Shown here one piece after another: positions 1 to 9,295 of a stretch of 48,549 bases of DNA. The stretch covers positions 1 to 48,549 of the forward strand of contig DAOTTJ010000240.1 of the NCBI GenBank assembly GCA_034437695.1, in the 5' to 3' direction. The stretch comes from Paraktedonobacter sp034437695 (GTDB lineage Bacteria > Chloroflexota > Ktedonobacteria > Ktedonobacterales > Ktedonobacteraceae). The notes beneath the pieces are model-generated. The model made no database searches. It saw only the letters and a list, made by a program, of their open reading frames with translations, and was not told where the DNA came from. The translations under genes were made by a program, and so were the position numbers. How positions within the stretch are numbered: the first letter of the stretch is position 1; every line of letters begins with the position of its first letter.

Positions 1-408
1 CATCAGTTTTAAGATCTGCGAATGACCTTGCGTGGCTTCTGCGTGTTGCTCGCGACACATGCTAACTCTGCTTTATCGATCCAGTGCGAAGCGAGTGCGA
101 AGGCAAAGCGAAAAAGAGGTATAGGGTCCTCAAGTACTCTTCCACCAGACGATTGGATACGAGAAATTAACGCCTGGGGGGATAAGAGTGCAAGAAATAT
201 TTTCAGGTATAAAAGCTTCAGAGGAGTTGCACCTGATGCGCTCTGAGAAGCAGCACTGCGCACCCGCCAGAAGGACCAGATAGCGGCCGCTTGTCGCCCG
301 CCGTTCATGCTCTATAAAAAGTACAACGGACCACATCGTCGTACTTTTTATAGGGAAACGCGGGAGGATAGACCACGATCGTACCAGCCGACGCCTGCTC
401 CAGGATGC
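1..408. other. Left-edge region without a recognisable gene
   Basis: I see no convincing coding region here. Short open frames exist on both strands but show no domain, no good ribosome-binding site and no family resemblance. The only structure is the perfect hairpin at 312-353. The stretch leads into gene fragments, so it may be decayed sequence. Confidence 0.5.
312..353. terminator. Perfect 13-bp hairpin, terminator-like
   Basis: Arms at 312-324 and 341-353 (CTATAAAAAGTAC and its exact reverse complement) are separated by a 16-nt loop. The A/T-rich outer arm gives a run of T on either strand, so it could terminate in both directions. No intact gene lies next to it; it may be left over from a lost gene. 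Confidence 0.45.
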
Positions 409-714
409 TCACGAGGCGAAAGAGCGAACATAGGCGTATGCCACCTGAAGCGCGACCTGTAATGGCTGCGTCGTCTTACGCGTCTGAGTCAAGAGAAAAC
501 CACCCTGTAGACTGGTCATCATGGCAACCGCAAGGACTGCCGGGTCGGCGTCCTTGCGTATCTCTCCTCGCTCCTGCATGCGTGTTAATCCCTCGCGTAG
601 ATAGCTCTCCCAGCGATCAAAAGAGGAGACGAGAGCCAGTCGGGCCGGCTCATCCTGATCTGCCAGCTCACTGGCCAGCGACCCAAGCGGACAACCACCA
701 ATACAGCGCTGTCC
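409..714 (-). pseudogene. TetR-family regulator, C-terminal fragment
   Basis: This minus-strand frame has no start of its own and runs to a TGA at 411-409. It reads as the ligand-binding C-terminal part of a TetR/AcrR repressor. It begins CIGGCPLGSLASELADQDE, followed by a helix with FDRWESYLREGL, and later the AVAMMTSLQGGFLLTQTRK segment typical of TetR C-terminal domains. The N-terminal helix-turn-helix is absent: an in-frame TAA (717-715) and then SDR-like sequence on the other strand replace it. About 100 codons remain of an expected ~190. The call rests on residue pattern only. Confidence 0.6.
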
Positions 715-717
715 TTA

Positions 718-792
718 TATCTAGCCAGTGATCGAGCAAGCTTTGTGCATGGCACGACCCTGCACGTGGATGGTGGACGCAACGCTTCTTAG
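718..792 (+). pseudogene. Short-chain dehydrogenase, C-terminal tail fragment
   Basis: The plus-strand frame reads YLASDRASFVHGTTLHVDGG then RNAS and a TAG at 790-792. This is the characteristic last segment of classical SDR oxidoreductases (YLASDxASFVTGxxLxVDGG). No upstream SDR sequence is present; immediately before it the DNA belongs to the antisense TetR fragment. It is therefore a truncated remnant joined at about position 715. Confidence 0.65.
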
Positions 793-1237
793 CAGGAAGG
801 AGAAAACAGACAAACGACCCGTATGCATAATTGCTATGGGTCGTTTCTATCTGAACATTGGTTTGGCGCAGGTGTGTGCATTTTACGAATAGGGTGTCAC
901 TGGTACGACTGGATGTGCGCTGGTGAGATAGACCTTGTGTCCAAGCGTTGCCAGATGGTGTTGGGCCGTGTTTGCTGGGGTCAGGCTGGCGAAGGGAGCA
1001 AAGAGGGTTGGACCACTCCTGGAGAGGCGCACAAAAGAAGCGCCTGCGGCAAAGAAGCCGGTTCGCGCTCTGGCCACCTGTGGGTAGTGCTGAAGCATGC
1101 CCTGTTCCAGGCAGTTATTCATAGAGTTGAGCGAACAATCTTCACGATCGGTGATCTCCTGGCAGATTGTCTGGCTGTTCGTGCCATCTGTATAGGCGAC
1201 GGGTGACAGGTGACGATAGACATCACTGGTCGAAACG
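793..1237. other. Decayed region, no gene recognised
   Basis: Open frames of about 120 codons occur on both strands (plus 823-1206, minus 883-1251). Neither has a recognisable domain, a good ribosome-binding site or a plausible hydropathy pattern. The minus frame continues into an SDR N-terminal remnant in another phase, so this is probably degenerate sequence between fragments. Confidence 0.4.
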
Positions 1238-1359
1238 CCGATTGCGGGCAATCAGCGCCAGGTGACAGCCTTCAGCCGCCAGTGCTTGCGAGATGGCCTT
1301 ACCTATCCTGCGGTCGCCCCTGTGATCGGGGCGACCTGGTTGCGTAGTCCTGTATCCAC
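1238..1359 (-). pseudogene. Short-chain dehydrogenase, frameshifted N-terminal fragment
   Basis: From a GTG at 1359 the minus strand reads VDTGLRNQVAPITGATAG and then a stop (1305-1303). Shifting frame by one base at 1306 gives IGKAISQALAAEGCHLALIA and a few more residues. Together these rebuild the SDR Rossmann start TGATAGIGKAIS (TGxxxGxG motif), split by a one-base frameshift. The frame then reaches TGA shortly after. It is a broken gene start with no downstream catalytic YxxxK part, and lies on the opposite strand to the SDR tail at 718-792. Confidence 0.65.
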
Positions 1360-1479
1360 CACGTTCCTTTCTGGTCTGGCAAAAGTACGAAATAACACCT
1401 CTTCAGGTATCCCGCTTTACTCTACAAGATCGCACACCTCTGGTGCAATCTCACGTATAAATCACCATCGGTAGCGTAT

Positions 1480-2841
1480 TTATGTACGCGTAAACGTGTA
1501 GAGATTGCCGTTCTGCGCCCCCACAAAGAGCCAGTTCGCCAGGACTGCCGGCGAAGAGCTACTTGTACTGTGGAGATCGACAAACTGTACGCGTTGTCCA
1601 TTCTGCGCGTTTAGCACCTCGATCCCACCGTCTCCTGGACCAAAGGCGTCGCCGATCGTGAGGTACAGGGTCTGCCCGGCGAGGGTAGGCGAGGCGTAGA
1701 CGATGGCTGGGATCGGATAGTGCCAGCCGGGCATGCCGGTCTGGGCGTTTACTAGCACTTCGACCGCGTGTCGGATGAGCGTTCCGACCGCGTAGAGTGT
1801 GCCTTGCGCAAACGCGGGCGAGCTGTATATCTGGTTGCCGATCTGGCTGCGCCAGATTACCTGGCCGGACTGCGCATCCAGACTGACGAGGAAGCCATCC
1901 TTTCCGCCGACTGCAACGCGCGTCTTTCCCTGCTGATCGCTATAGAGTACCGGTCCAGCGCCGATATCGGTATCTGATATGTCGCGTACGACCGAGCGCC
2001 AGTGCCAGAGCAGCCGCCCGGATGACAGCGCGAAGGCCTGAACGCCGTCGTCTGGGTCGCCGGTCGCGACATAGACGACGCTGTGAACCAGATCAACCGC
2101 AGGCGAACTCCAGATCCCGCCGCCGGGCGTATCGTTGCCCAACGTCCACGCTCGCCAGCGCAGCGTTCCTGTGTGGATATCGAATGCCTCCAGTTGACCG
2201 GCAATCTTTGGGTGTTCATTGAGCGGCGAGGCCAGCCCGATCAGCACCAGCCCATCGGCGACCGCAGGCGACGACCAGAGCTTGGCGTCTGGCGTTGCAA
2301 GCTTGCTTTGCCAGAGCGTTCGCCCCGTCGCTGCATCGAATGCGTAGAGCAGACCATCGACGGCCGCTGCATACAGCACGCCAGCTTGTAGGGTTGGAGT
2401 ACTATAAAACGGACTCGTTCCCTGAAAGCGCCAGACGACGGTCCCGGTGCGCATATCGAGCGCGGTCAGCGTCTTCGCCGTTGACGCGATATAGACGATG
2501 CCCGCCTGTACGATCGGCGACGAGAAGACCGGTCCGCCAGTGCAATAGCTCCACGCAGGTGTCAGCAGACCAGCCCCGCTACCTTCGGCCGCAGCTCCAT
2601 CACGATTGAGGTCGCCGCGAAACATCGGCCATGCACCCTGGGTAGCCGGGATACTGGCGTGGGTAGTGGGAACACGCGTGCTGCCCGCAGGAGCGCAGCC
2701 ACTACCACTGGCTGGCTGAGTTGTCGAGCTATGCGGCGGCGTACACGCCGCCAGCAAGAGCAGGCAGGCGACGAGTGCATAGCAACTGAGTCTTGAGGCG
2801 TAGTGCCTCCTTATAAGCCGGTGACTGGTTCTTCGACTCAT
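1480..2841 (-). CDS. PQQ-binding-like beta-propeller lipoprotein
   Basis: The 453-residue protein begins with an Arg-rich N-terminus, a hydrophobic stretch and a lipobox ending LLLLAAC, so it is probably a membrane-anchored lipoprotein on the outer face. The rest is a run of PQQ/pyrrolo-quinoline-quinone-like propeller repeats (blades with GTVVWRF, GRTLWQSKL, GRLLWHWRS, GQVIWRSQ). No catalytic PQQ-dehydrogenase residues are apparent, so a structural or binding role is likelier than an enzyme. I chose the ATG at 2841 because GAGGA lies about 9 nt upstream; an upstream extension would overlap the preceding gene. It lies 16 nt after the propeller lipoprotein at 2858-4192 and is probably cotranscribed. 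Function unknown. Confidence 0.85.
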   Translation of the reverse strand: MSRRTSHRLIRRHYASRLSCYALVACLLLLAACTPPHSSTTQPASGSGCAPAGSTRVPTTHASIPATQGAWPMFRGDLNRDGAAAEGSGAGLLTPAWSYCTGGPVFSSPIVQAGIVYIASTAKTLTALDMRTGTVVWRFQGTSPFYSTPTLQAGVLYAAAVDGLLYAFDAATGRTLWQSKLATPDAKLWSSPAVADGLVLIGLASPLNEHPKIAGQLEAFDIHTGTLRWRAWTLGNDTPGGGIWSSPAVDLVHSVVYVATGDPDDGVQAFALSSGRLLWHWRSVVRDISDTDIGAGPVLYSDQQGKTRVAVGGKDGFLVSLDAQSGQVIWRSQIGNQIYSSPAFAQGTLYAVGTLIRHAVEVLVNAQTGMPGWHYPIPAIVYASPTLAGQTLYLTIGDAFGPGDGGIEVLNAQNGQRVQFVDLHSTSSSSPAVLANWLFVGAQNGNLYTFTRT

Positions 2842-2857
2842 CGTGCTTCCTCGTGCG

Positions 2858-4192
2858 CTAAAACAGGAACGACGTATCTGGATCTTCATAACTCCACCCT
2901 GGCTGACGGTCGCTGGAGTTGCTATCCACCGCAGCCGGTGCACCCTGGGGGTCGCCCTGTTTGTTTAAAGCGACCGTATAGATGCCGTTGCCGGTAGAGA
3001 GCGCTTTGCCCTGCCAGAGCGTCCGACCGCGTGTGAGCAGGACAAAGCGCTGGCTGTCGCTGTTCCAGAGACTGTTGGCAAGCGGCTGCGAAAATGCGCC
3101 ACTGCCGGGCAGCGTTGTGTCGGTTGTCACCGGGGTTTGGCCATCGCTCAGCAACACCTGGATACGCTGACTGCTTAAACGGATCAGCGTCAGAGTGTGG
3201 AGTCCATCAAGCAGAAGCGATTGACCGTCAGGCGACCAGTAGGGGACAGCTCCGTGTTCGGCCTGAAAGGCAAAGAGCGTATCCTTCTGGATATTCAGGA
3301 TGCTGTATCCCTGGTCAGTGCTATAAAGTATGTGCTGGCCGTCAGGCGACCATGCGAACTGGCGACAGGTACAGGTGGTCAGGATGCGGCTCTGACCTTG
3401 CGCGGTGTGTAGGATAAGCTGAACATTGATTTGCAGGAGATTCTGGGCGCGAGCGAGGACAGCATAAAGTATGGCTGGCTCTGGCTGACGCGGTTGCCAG
3501 AGGACGCGCTCCAGACTCGCAGGCAGCGGGTGACCCACCAGATCGCCCGACACCACCAGCGTGTCGTTCGTCCCGGCCAGCGTCGTTGTAAAAAGTCCCA
3601 GGCGTGAGTCTCCTATAGTCATTTTACTATTATTTACGACAGGCATTGAGTACGTTGCGGGAAATTCCTTCCTGGCAATTCCTGAAGGCTGATCGCTCTG
3701 CGAGATCCACCAGACTGCCAGATCGGGTGCAAGTAAGCTGGGACTTGCCCCTTCCCGGTAGAGTAAACGGCTCCCGTCGGGTGTCCACCAGGCATCGCTG
3801 CGTGGAAGCTGGGGAGTGGGGAGGATCAGTGGAATCGGCGTTCCGCCATCGATGCCGATCGCGCTCAGCCCGGAGGGTACATCCCCTGTCAGTCCGGTCA
3901 ACGCGTCAAAGACCAGGTGCTTGCCGGCCGTTGTACGGGCAAAGTCGCTATCCAGCGAGCGAAAGACAAAGATCTGGTGTGCGGGCGAAAGGCCATACCC
4001 GATCACTGGCGTTGATTGAGCAACCGCCTCGAAAGCATTTGTCCCGTTGGGATCGATCGTCCACAGATTGCCTGCGCGAATAAACGCAATCCCCTCATTG
4101 CCCAGGCTCCCCGGACCACACGCCCCCAGTGTCAACAGACTCAGGAGTATCAGCAATGGAAAGCACACTGAAAGTATACGCACTCGTTTCAT
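2858..4192 (-). CDS. TolB-like WD40 beta-propeller lipoprotein
   Basis: About 444 residues from MKRVRILSV, with a hydrophobic signal segment and a lipobox ending LTLGAC, so probably lipid-anchored outside the membrane. The body has TolB/PD40-type repeats: FAWSPDGQHILYSTD, PYWSPDGQSLLLDG, WWTPDGSRLLYREG and GNLWTIDPNGTN near the start. These make a beta-propeller of the type used for protein or ligand contact. The open frame extends far upstream (to 4513), but the signal peptide sets the start at 4192; no strong ribosome-binding site is visible there. It is the first gene of a two-lipoprotein unit with the PQQ-like protein. Confidence 0.82.
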   Translation of the reverse strand: MKRVRILSVCFPLLILLSLLTLGACGPGSLGNEGIAFIRAGNLWTIDPNGTNAFEAVAQSTPVIGYGLSPAHQIFVFRSLDSDFARTTAGKHLVFDALTGLTGDVPSGLSAIGIDGGTPIPLILPTPQLPRSDAWWTPDGSRLLYREGASPSLLAPDLAVWWISQSDQPSGIARKEFPATYSMPVVNNSKMTIGDSRLGLFTTTLAGTNDTLVVSGDLVGHPLPASLERVLWQPRQPEPAILYAVLARAQNLLQINVQLILHTAQGQSRILTTCTCRQFAWSPDGQHILYSTDQGYSILNIQKDTLFAFQAEHGAVPYWSPDGQSLLLDGLHTLTLIRLSSQRIQVLLSDGQTPVTTDTTLPGSGAFSQPLANSLWNSDSQRFVLLTRGRTLWQGKALSTGNGIYTVALNKQGDPQGAPAAVDSNSSDRQPGWSYEDPDTSFLF

Positions 4193-4427
4193 ATGCAGAG
4201 TATAGCGTCCGTCAATCAAGCGCGTCAAGCGCCAGAAGCCCCGCGTGCGAGGTCCAACTGCCAGGGCCTCCCTTGCACTTTCCAGAAACAGAGGGTAAAA
4301 TGACAAATGGTTCCACCTGTTCGGCGTAGTGGTACTCATGGGAAGGCACTTACAGCAAACCTTATCCCCTGACAATACAAGAAAAGACCCACGAAGCCAT
4401 CCCCAAGAAAGGTAGCAGATAACTAGC

Positions 4428-5834
4428 ATGACCATAACTACCCGACCGCACACTATCGGCGAGTTGCGTGCAAGCGGATATAAAGTTCTCTCCGTTAAGG
4501 AAGAGATGCGCAAAAATTTGATCCAGAAGATTCGGGAGGGGGCAGACCTGTTTCCTGGGATTGTGGGTTATGAAGATACGGTGATCCCACAGGTTGAGAA
4601 CGCGATCCTTTCCGGGCAGGATATCATTTTTCTGGGCGAACGTGGTCAGGCCAAGACCCGTATGGCTCGCAGTCTGGCGAATCTCCTGGACGATGTTGTC
4701 CCGGTCATCGAAGATTGCGAAATCAACGATAGTCCGTACGAACCGATCTGTAAGGCCTGCCGGGCGAAAGTCGAGGAATTTGGCGACGCAGTCAACATCG
4801 CCTGGCTTCCCCGCGATCGCCGCTATGGCGAGAAACTGGCCACCCCAGATATCACTATCTCCGATCTGATCGGCGAGGTCGACCCCGTCCGCGTTGCGGA
4901 AGGACGCTATCTCTCAGATGAATTGACCATTCACTATGGAATGATCCCCCGTACCAACCGCGGTATCTTCTGCATCAACGAACTTCCTGACCTCGCCGAA
5001 CGCATCCAGGTCGGCCTGCTCAACATTATGGAGGAACGCGATGTGCAGATCCGTGGATACAAGATCCGCCTGCCGCTCGATGTCTATGTCGTCGCCAGTG
5101 CCAACCCGGAGGATTATACCAACCGCGGACGCATCATCACGCCGCTCAAAGACCGCGTTGGTTCCGAGATCCGCACCCACTATCCCAAAGAGATCGAGCA
5201 CGAGATCGATATCATGGAGACGGAGAGCAATCACTTCCAGAGCGAAAACCTGGAGGTAGTTGTCCCCTCGTTTATGAAAGAAGTGATTGCACAGATCACC
5301 CACCTGGCCCGGCAAAGCAACGATATCAGCCAGCGCTCGGGCGTCAGTGTGCGTGTCTCTATCTCAAACTATGAAAATGTCCTCAGTAATGCAGCCCGTC
5401 GTGCGCTACGCTTAAAGGAGCGCCAGGTCGCTCCTCGCATCAGCGACCTGCCAGCCATCATGGCCTCGACCTGCGGGAAGATTGAACTGGACGCAGTCGG
5501 CGATATCAAAGAGGACCGCGTCGTTCAGAAACTCATCAATCTGGCCATCACCGAGGTCTTCGGCGAATACTTTGAGACAAAAGACTTCGATCAACTGGTT
5601 GCAGGCTTTGAGCGTGGTCTGAATGTCCAGGTCGGCGACGACGTGGCGGCGATGGAATATGTCAACCAACTCTCCCGCGTAGGTGGTTTGAGTAAGGCCG
5701 TGGATAAATTGGAGGCCCGCAAAGGCGGACCGGCAAGTATCGCATCAGCAGTTGAATTTATCCTCGAAGGTCTGCATCTCAACCGGCGTCTTAATAAGGA
5801 TGAGGTCAACGGCAAAACTCGCTATCGGCGATAA
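4428..5834 (+). CDS. AAA+ ATPase, MoxR / magnesium-chelatase subunit I-like
   Basis: A 468-residue ATPase of the ChlI/BchI-MoxR group. Walker A is GERGQAKT (residues 70-77), Walker B is IFCINEL (about 180-186) and sensor 1 is VVASANP (about 221-227). Cysteines at 97, 108 and 111 sit in an insertion between Walker A and B and could bind metal. The C-terminal half is helical lid and extension. Partners of this class work with a VWA-domain protein as a chaperone-like remodelling or metal-insertion pair, and the gene is followed 11 nt later by exactly such a VWA gene. No chelatase H subunit is nearby, so a chlorophyll-type role is unlikely. The substrate is unknown. Confidence 0.88.
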   Translation: MTITTRPHTIGELRASGYKVLSVKEEMRKNLIQKIREGADLFPGIVGYEDTVIPQVENAILSGQDIIFLGERGQAKTRMARSLANLLDDVVPVIEDCEINDSPYEPICKACRAKVEEFGDAVNIAWLPRDRRYGEKLATPDITISDLIGEVDPVRVAEGRYLSDELTIHYGMIPRTNRGIFCINELPDLAERIQVGLLNIMEERDVQIRGYKIRLPLDVYVVASANPEDYTNRGRIITPLKDRVGSEIRTHYPKEIEHEIDIMETESNHFQSENLEVVVPSFMKEVIAQITHLARQSNDISQRSGVSVRVSISNYENVLSNAARRALRLKERQVAPRISDLPAIMASTCGKIELDAVGDIKEDRVVQKLINLAITEVFGEYFETKDFDQLVAGFERGLNVQVGDDVAAMEYVNQLSRVGGLSKAVDKLEARKGGPASIASAVEFILEGLHLNRRLNKDEVNGKTRYRR

Positions 5835-5845
5835 GGAACCGCACC

Positions 5846-8110
5846 ATGTTTAAACGCTTTTCCAAGAATCGTTTTGGCTATACTCGTTGGGATGGCACAC
5901 AGCGTATCGAAGGCCTGGATGCCGACGATATTCTCAACGCGTTAGCCGACGACTATGTGGAGGACGGTAATCTACAGCAGGCACTCAGACGTTTGATGCA
6001 GAACGGCATTAGTACCGAGGACGGCCGACAGACGATGGGTCTGCGTGAACTCATGGAACGAATGCGCAATCAGCGTCAACAACAGCTCAATCGCTATAAT
6101 ATGGCATCGGGGGTAATGGACGATCTGCGGGAAAAACTGGAGCAAGTGAAGCAATTGGAGCGCGAAGGCATTCAACGCCGTCTCGACGACACCAACCCAC
6201 CCGCTTCACCCCAGACCCAATCTACTACCTCCCCCACAGGCGACCAGAGCACCTCCCAGCAGCAGCCCGACTCCTCGGGCCTCTCGCCCGAGCAACGCGA
6301 GCGACTACAAAAGCTGCGCGAGGAACATCAGCGCGAACGCCAGCAGAACCAGGCGACCCCGAGCGGGCAGCAGTCGGGTCAGCAGAGCGGCAGCCAATCT
6401 GGCCAGGGTAACCAGTCAGGCCAGCAGGGCAGCGGCTCCCCGCAGGAGGAACTGACCCCTGCACAGAAGCAACGCATGCTGGAAATGATCGCACAGCGCA
6501 AGCAGGAGTTTCTCAATCAGTTGCCACAGGATATCCCTGGCCAGATCAAGCAATTGACCGACTACGATTTCATGGACGACCAGGCCCGCGAGAAGTTCCA
6601 GGAACTCCTCTCCAGTCTTCAGCAGCAGATGATGCAGCAGTTCTTCCAGGGCATGCAACAGTCGTTGCAGAATATGACCCCCGAAGACCTTGCCCGCATG
6701 CGTGACATGATCCGCGATCTCAATCAGATGCTGCGCGAACGCCAGGAAGGTCTGGAACCCGACTTCGACTCATTCATGCAAAAATATGGCGACTACTTCC
6801 CTGGCGTTAATTCGCTGGACGACCTGATTGAGCAGATGCGCCAGCAACAGGCTGCCATGCAGGGCATTATGGACAATCTCTCGTCAGAGCAACGCGGCGA
6901 GCTACAGGAACTCATGGATCAGCTCCTCGGCGACGACCGCATTCGCGTCGATATGATGGAATTAGCGCAAAACCTGGAAGCGGTCTCGCCAATGGAGGAT
7001 TTCCGCACGCGCTTCCCCTTCCGCGGGGACGAGTCGCTCCCCTTCAACGAGGCCATGCGCATGATGAGCCGCCTCCAGCAGATGGAAGGTCTGGAGGACG
7101 ATTTTAACGAAGCTCGGCGGATGGACAACCTGGAAGCAATCGACAGCGAGAAGGTCAAAAACCTGCTCGGCGACGAAGAATACCAGTCGGTTGAACAGCT
7201 AAAAGAGCTGATGCGCACTCTGGAAGAGGCTGGCTACATCCAGAAGAAGGGCAACCACTGGGAACTGACCGCTCGCGGTATTCGCAAAATCGGTCAGAAA
7301 GCCCTCCACGACATCTTTAATAAGATGAAGCGCGACGGCTTTGGTCGCCACATCAGTCCCTTCCGCGGCACTGGTGGCGAACGGACCGACGAGAGCAAAG
7401 CCTATCAATTCGGCGATCCCTTTCTGCTCGACCTGGAAAAAACCCTGATGAACGCGGTCCACCGCCGCGGCACTGGCACACCAGTTCAACTGCAAAAAGA
7501 AGACTTCGAGGTCTATCGCACCGAATTTACCACGCAATCGTCGACCGTGCTGATGATCGACTTGAGCATGAGCATGATCTATAATGGTTGTCAGATCGCC
7601 GCCAAAAAGGTAGCGGTCGCGCTGGAAAGTCTGATCCGCTCACAATTCCCCCGCGATAACCTCTTCGTTGTTGGTTTCTCGGCCGTCGCCCGTGAAATTA
7701 AGCCGCAGGAACTGATGGAGATCAGTCGCTTTGACAACGAAACCGGGACAAACCTGGCTCACGGCCTGATGCTGGCTCGCCAACTTCTCGACCGTCAGCA
7801 CGGCGTCAATAAGCAGATCATCCTGATCACCGATGGCGGTCCGACGGTCTGGTTTGAAGGCGGCGAATGGCACTTTCAGCAGCCACCCAACCCCTACGCC
7901 GAACAACAATCCCTGCTCGAAGTACAGCGCTGTACCCGCTCCGGCATTACTATCAATACATTCATGCTGGAAAATGACTATTGGATGGTCAATTTCGTCA
8001 ACCAGCTCTCTTCGATCAATCACGGCCGCACGTTCTATGCAGATAAAAACAACCTGGGAGAGTACCTCCTGGTCGATTATCTCAATAGCAAGCGCAAACA
8101 CATTATGTAG
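5846..8110 (+). CDS. VWA-domain protein, partner of the MoxR/ChlI-type ATPase
   Basis: A 754-residue protein in three parts. The N-terminus is helical. A low-complexity Gln/Ser/Gly-rich linker lies at about 110-200 (repeated QQSGQQSG-type units), followed by a long charged helical, probably coiled-coil, region. The C-terminal von Willebrand A domain has a full MIDAS: DLSMS at 572-576, the Thr of ETGTN and the Asp of LITDGGPT. It resembles the BchD/CoxE-like partners of MoxR ATPases and is transcribed with one. There is no signal peptide or membrane span, so it is cytoplasmic. It ends just before a long hairpin. The target of the pair is not shown by the sequence. Confidence 0.85.
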   Translation: MFKRFSKNRFGYTRWDGTQRIEGLDADDILNALADDYVEDGNLQQALRRLMQNGISTEDGRQTMGLRELMERMRNQRQQQLNRYNMASGVMDDLREKLEQVKQLEREGIQRRLDDTNPPASPQTQSTTSPTGDQSTSQQQPDSSGLSPEQRERLQKLREEHQRERQQNQATPSGQQSGQQSGSQSGQGNQSGQQGSGSPQEELTPAQKQRMLEMIAQRKQEFLNQLPQDIPGQIKQLTDYDFMDDQAREKFQELLSSLQQQMMQQFFQGMQQSLQNMTPEDLARMRDMIRDLNQMLRERQEGLEPDFDSFMQKYGDYFPGVNSLDDLIEQMRQQQAAMQGIMDNLSSEQRGELQELMDQLLGDDRIRVDMMELAQNLEAVSPMEDFRTRFPFRGDESLPFNEAMRMMSRLQQMEGLEDDFNEARRMDNLEAIDSEKVKNLLGDEEYQSVEQLKELMRTLEEAGYIQKKGNHWELTARGIRKIGQKALHDIFNKMKRDGFGRHISPFRGTGGERTDESKAYQFGDPFLLDLEKTLMNAVHRRGTGTPVQLQKEDFEVYRTEFTTQSSTVLMIDLSMSMIYNGCQIAAKKVAVALESLIRSQFPRDNLFVVGFSAVAREIKPQELMEISRFDNETGTNLAHGLMLARQLLDRQHGVNKQIILITDGGPTVWFEGGEWHFQQPPNPYAEQQSLLEVQRCTRSGITINTFMLENDYWMVNFVNQLSSINHGRTFYADKNNLGEYLLVDYLNSKRKHIM

Positions 8111-8117
8111 CGAGAAA

Positions 8118-8166
8118 GCAGAGAGGCGTTTTCAGGCGCAGCATGCGCCTGAAAACGCCTCTCTGC
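8118..8166. terminator. Perfect 23-bp hairpin between VWA gene and rsmG
   Basis: Arms at 8118-8140 and 8144-8166 are exact reverse complements with a 3-nt loop. The arms start GCAGAGAGGC and end CAGGCGCA. It follows the VWA stop by 7 nt and precedes rsmG. There is no long T-run, so termination is inferred from position. The outer and inner arm sequences recur in hairpins at 33927 and 36070. Confidence 0.65.
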
Positions 8167-8187
8167 ACTTTAGAGTAGAGAGGGAAG

Positions 8188-8916
8188 ATGGACCACAAGC
8201 AATCTCCAGACCTGTCAGAAGAGGCTATCCTGACTACGCTCGGTCAATTCGTCGCTGCCGACCAGCTCGCTGCCCTGTTGCAGTTCCGCGAGGAACTCCT
8301 GGCGTGGAATACGCACATCAACCTGACCGCGATCACTAACCCGACCGACGTTTTGCTCAAGCACTTTCTCGATTCGCTCACTCTGCTCGATGCGATACCT
8401 GCCAGCCGCGTCCGCCTTCTGGATATCGGCGCAGGCGCAGGCTTCCCCGGCTTGCCCTTAAAGATAGCCAGGCCCGCGTGGGAGATAGTCTTGCTGGAGG
8501 CCACAGGCAAGAAAGTAAACTTTCAGCGCCACGTCAGCGAAAAACTCGGACTGACGGGCCTCGAAACCCTCCACGGTCGCGCCGAAGAGTTGGCCCACAA
8601 CCCGACCTATCGCGGCACCTTCGATGTCGTGACCGCCCGCGCTGTCGCGTCTCTCCCCGTGCTCCTGGAATACGCCGCGCCCTTCTGCCGCGCTGGCGGT
8701 CGCATCCTTCTCCCTAAGAAAGGCGACCTGCACGAAGAGTTGACCCATAGCCATCAGGCCGCTCGCCAGCTCGGACTCGTCTTGCAGGCCGATCTGCCCG
8801 TCACCCTGCCCGGCCTTGACGATGGACGCCGCATTCTCATCTGGGAACAACACGGACGCTGTCCCGATCTCTATCCACGCGCCTCTACACTTATCGCCAA
8901 ACGTCCGCTCGCTTAG
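8188..8916 (+). CDS. rsmG: 16S rRNA (guanine527-N7)-methyltransferase RsmG
   Basis: A 242-residue class I SAM methyltransferase that methylates N7 of G527 in 16S rRNA. Family hallmarks are seen: WNTHINLTAI near residue 35, KHFLDSL, the SAM-binding LLDIGAGAGFPGLPLKI, the VLLEATGKKVNF acidic loop, and FDVVTARAVASLPVLLEY. Length matches the family. The usual gidA/parAB neighbours are missing here; it sits alone behind a long hairpin. Loss of this enzyme confers low-level streptomycin resistance in other bacteria. Confidence 0.96.
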   Translation: MDHKQSPDLSEEAILTTLGQFVAADQLAALLQFREELLAWNTHINLTAITNPTDVLLKHFLDSLTLLDAIPASRVRLLDIGAGAGFPGLPLKIARPAWEIVLLEATGKKVNFQRHVSEKLGLTGLETLHGRAEELAHNPTYRGTFDVVTARAVASLPVLLEYAAPFCRAGGRILLPKKGDLHEELTHSHQAARQLGLVLQADLPVTLPGLDDGRRILIWEQHGRCPDLYPRASTLIAKRPLA

Positions 8917-9295
8917 CCCCACATAACTATACAGCCAGAGCAACCATTGCACGCTTGTGAAGAGAGGATAGAGTGTACTTGTGTAATCCGACCCGGCTAT
9001 GTTATACTCCCGGCAGATCTGCTTTTCCACGATGAATACCTGCCCACCTGCACCAATGGGGTGGGACCCGACATTTACCGTTGGTTTCTTTATCCTCAAC
9101 CTATCTAGCCGTTGAGCAATGGCTCGACAGTACGTATAGGAGGTTCTCTTGTCCCCTTGCAGGGGATTGCGCTCTTGTTCTTCCCCTCAGGTAAAAGCCT
9201 GCGGCGGAAAACGTCTATTTTATGCCAGCGCGTAGAAGTAGCAAAGGCTTTTTGCGCACGAAGTAAGTGTGTAAGCAGACCAGTGGAGGTATTGC
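8917..9295. other. Intergenic region upstream of the ABC ATPase
   Basis: No coding region is supported. It contains a candidate sigma-A-type promoter at 8979-9008. That would leave a leader of nearly 280 nt before the ABC ATPase, in which I found no riboswitch I can name. Confidence 0.5.
8979..9008 (+). promoter_or_regulatory. Candidate promoter for the ABC ATPase gene
   Basis: TTGTGT (8979-8984), 18-nt spacer, TATACT (9003-9008). The -10 is close to consensus, the -35 is weak. Inferred from sequence only. Confidence 0.4.

Noticed and set aside
883..1251. A 122-codon minus-strand frame as a gene
   Set aside because: No domain or good start site; it overlaps a frameshifted SDR remnant and looks like degenerate sequence.
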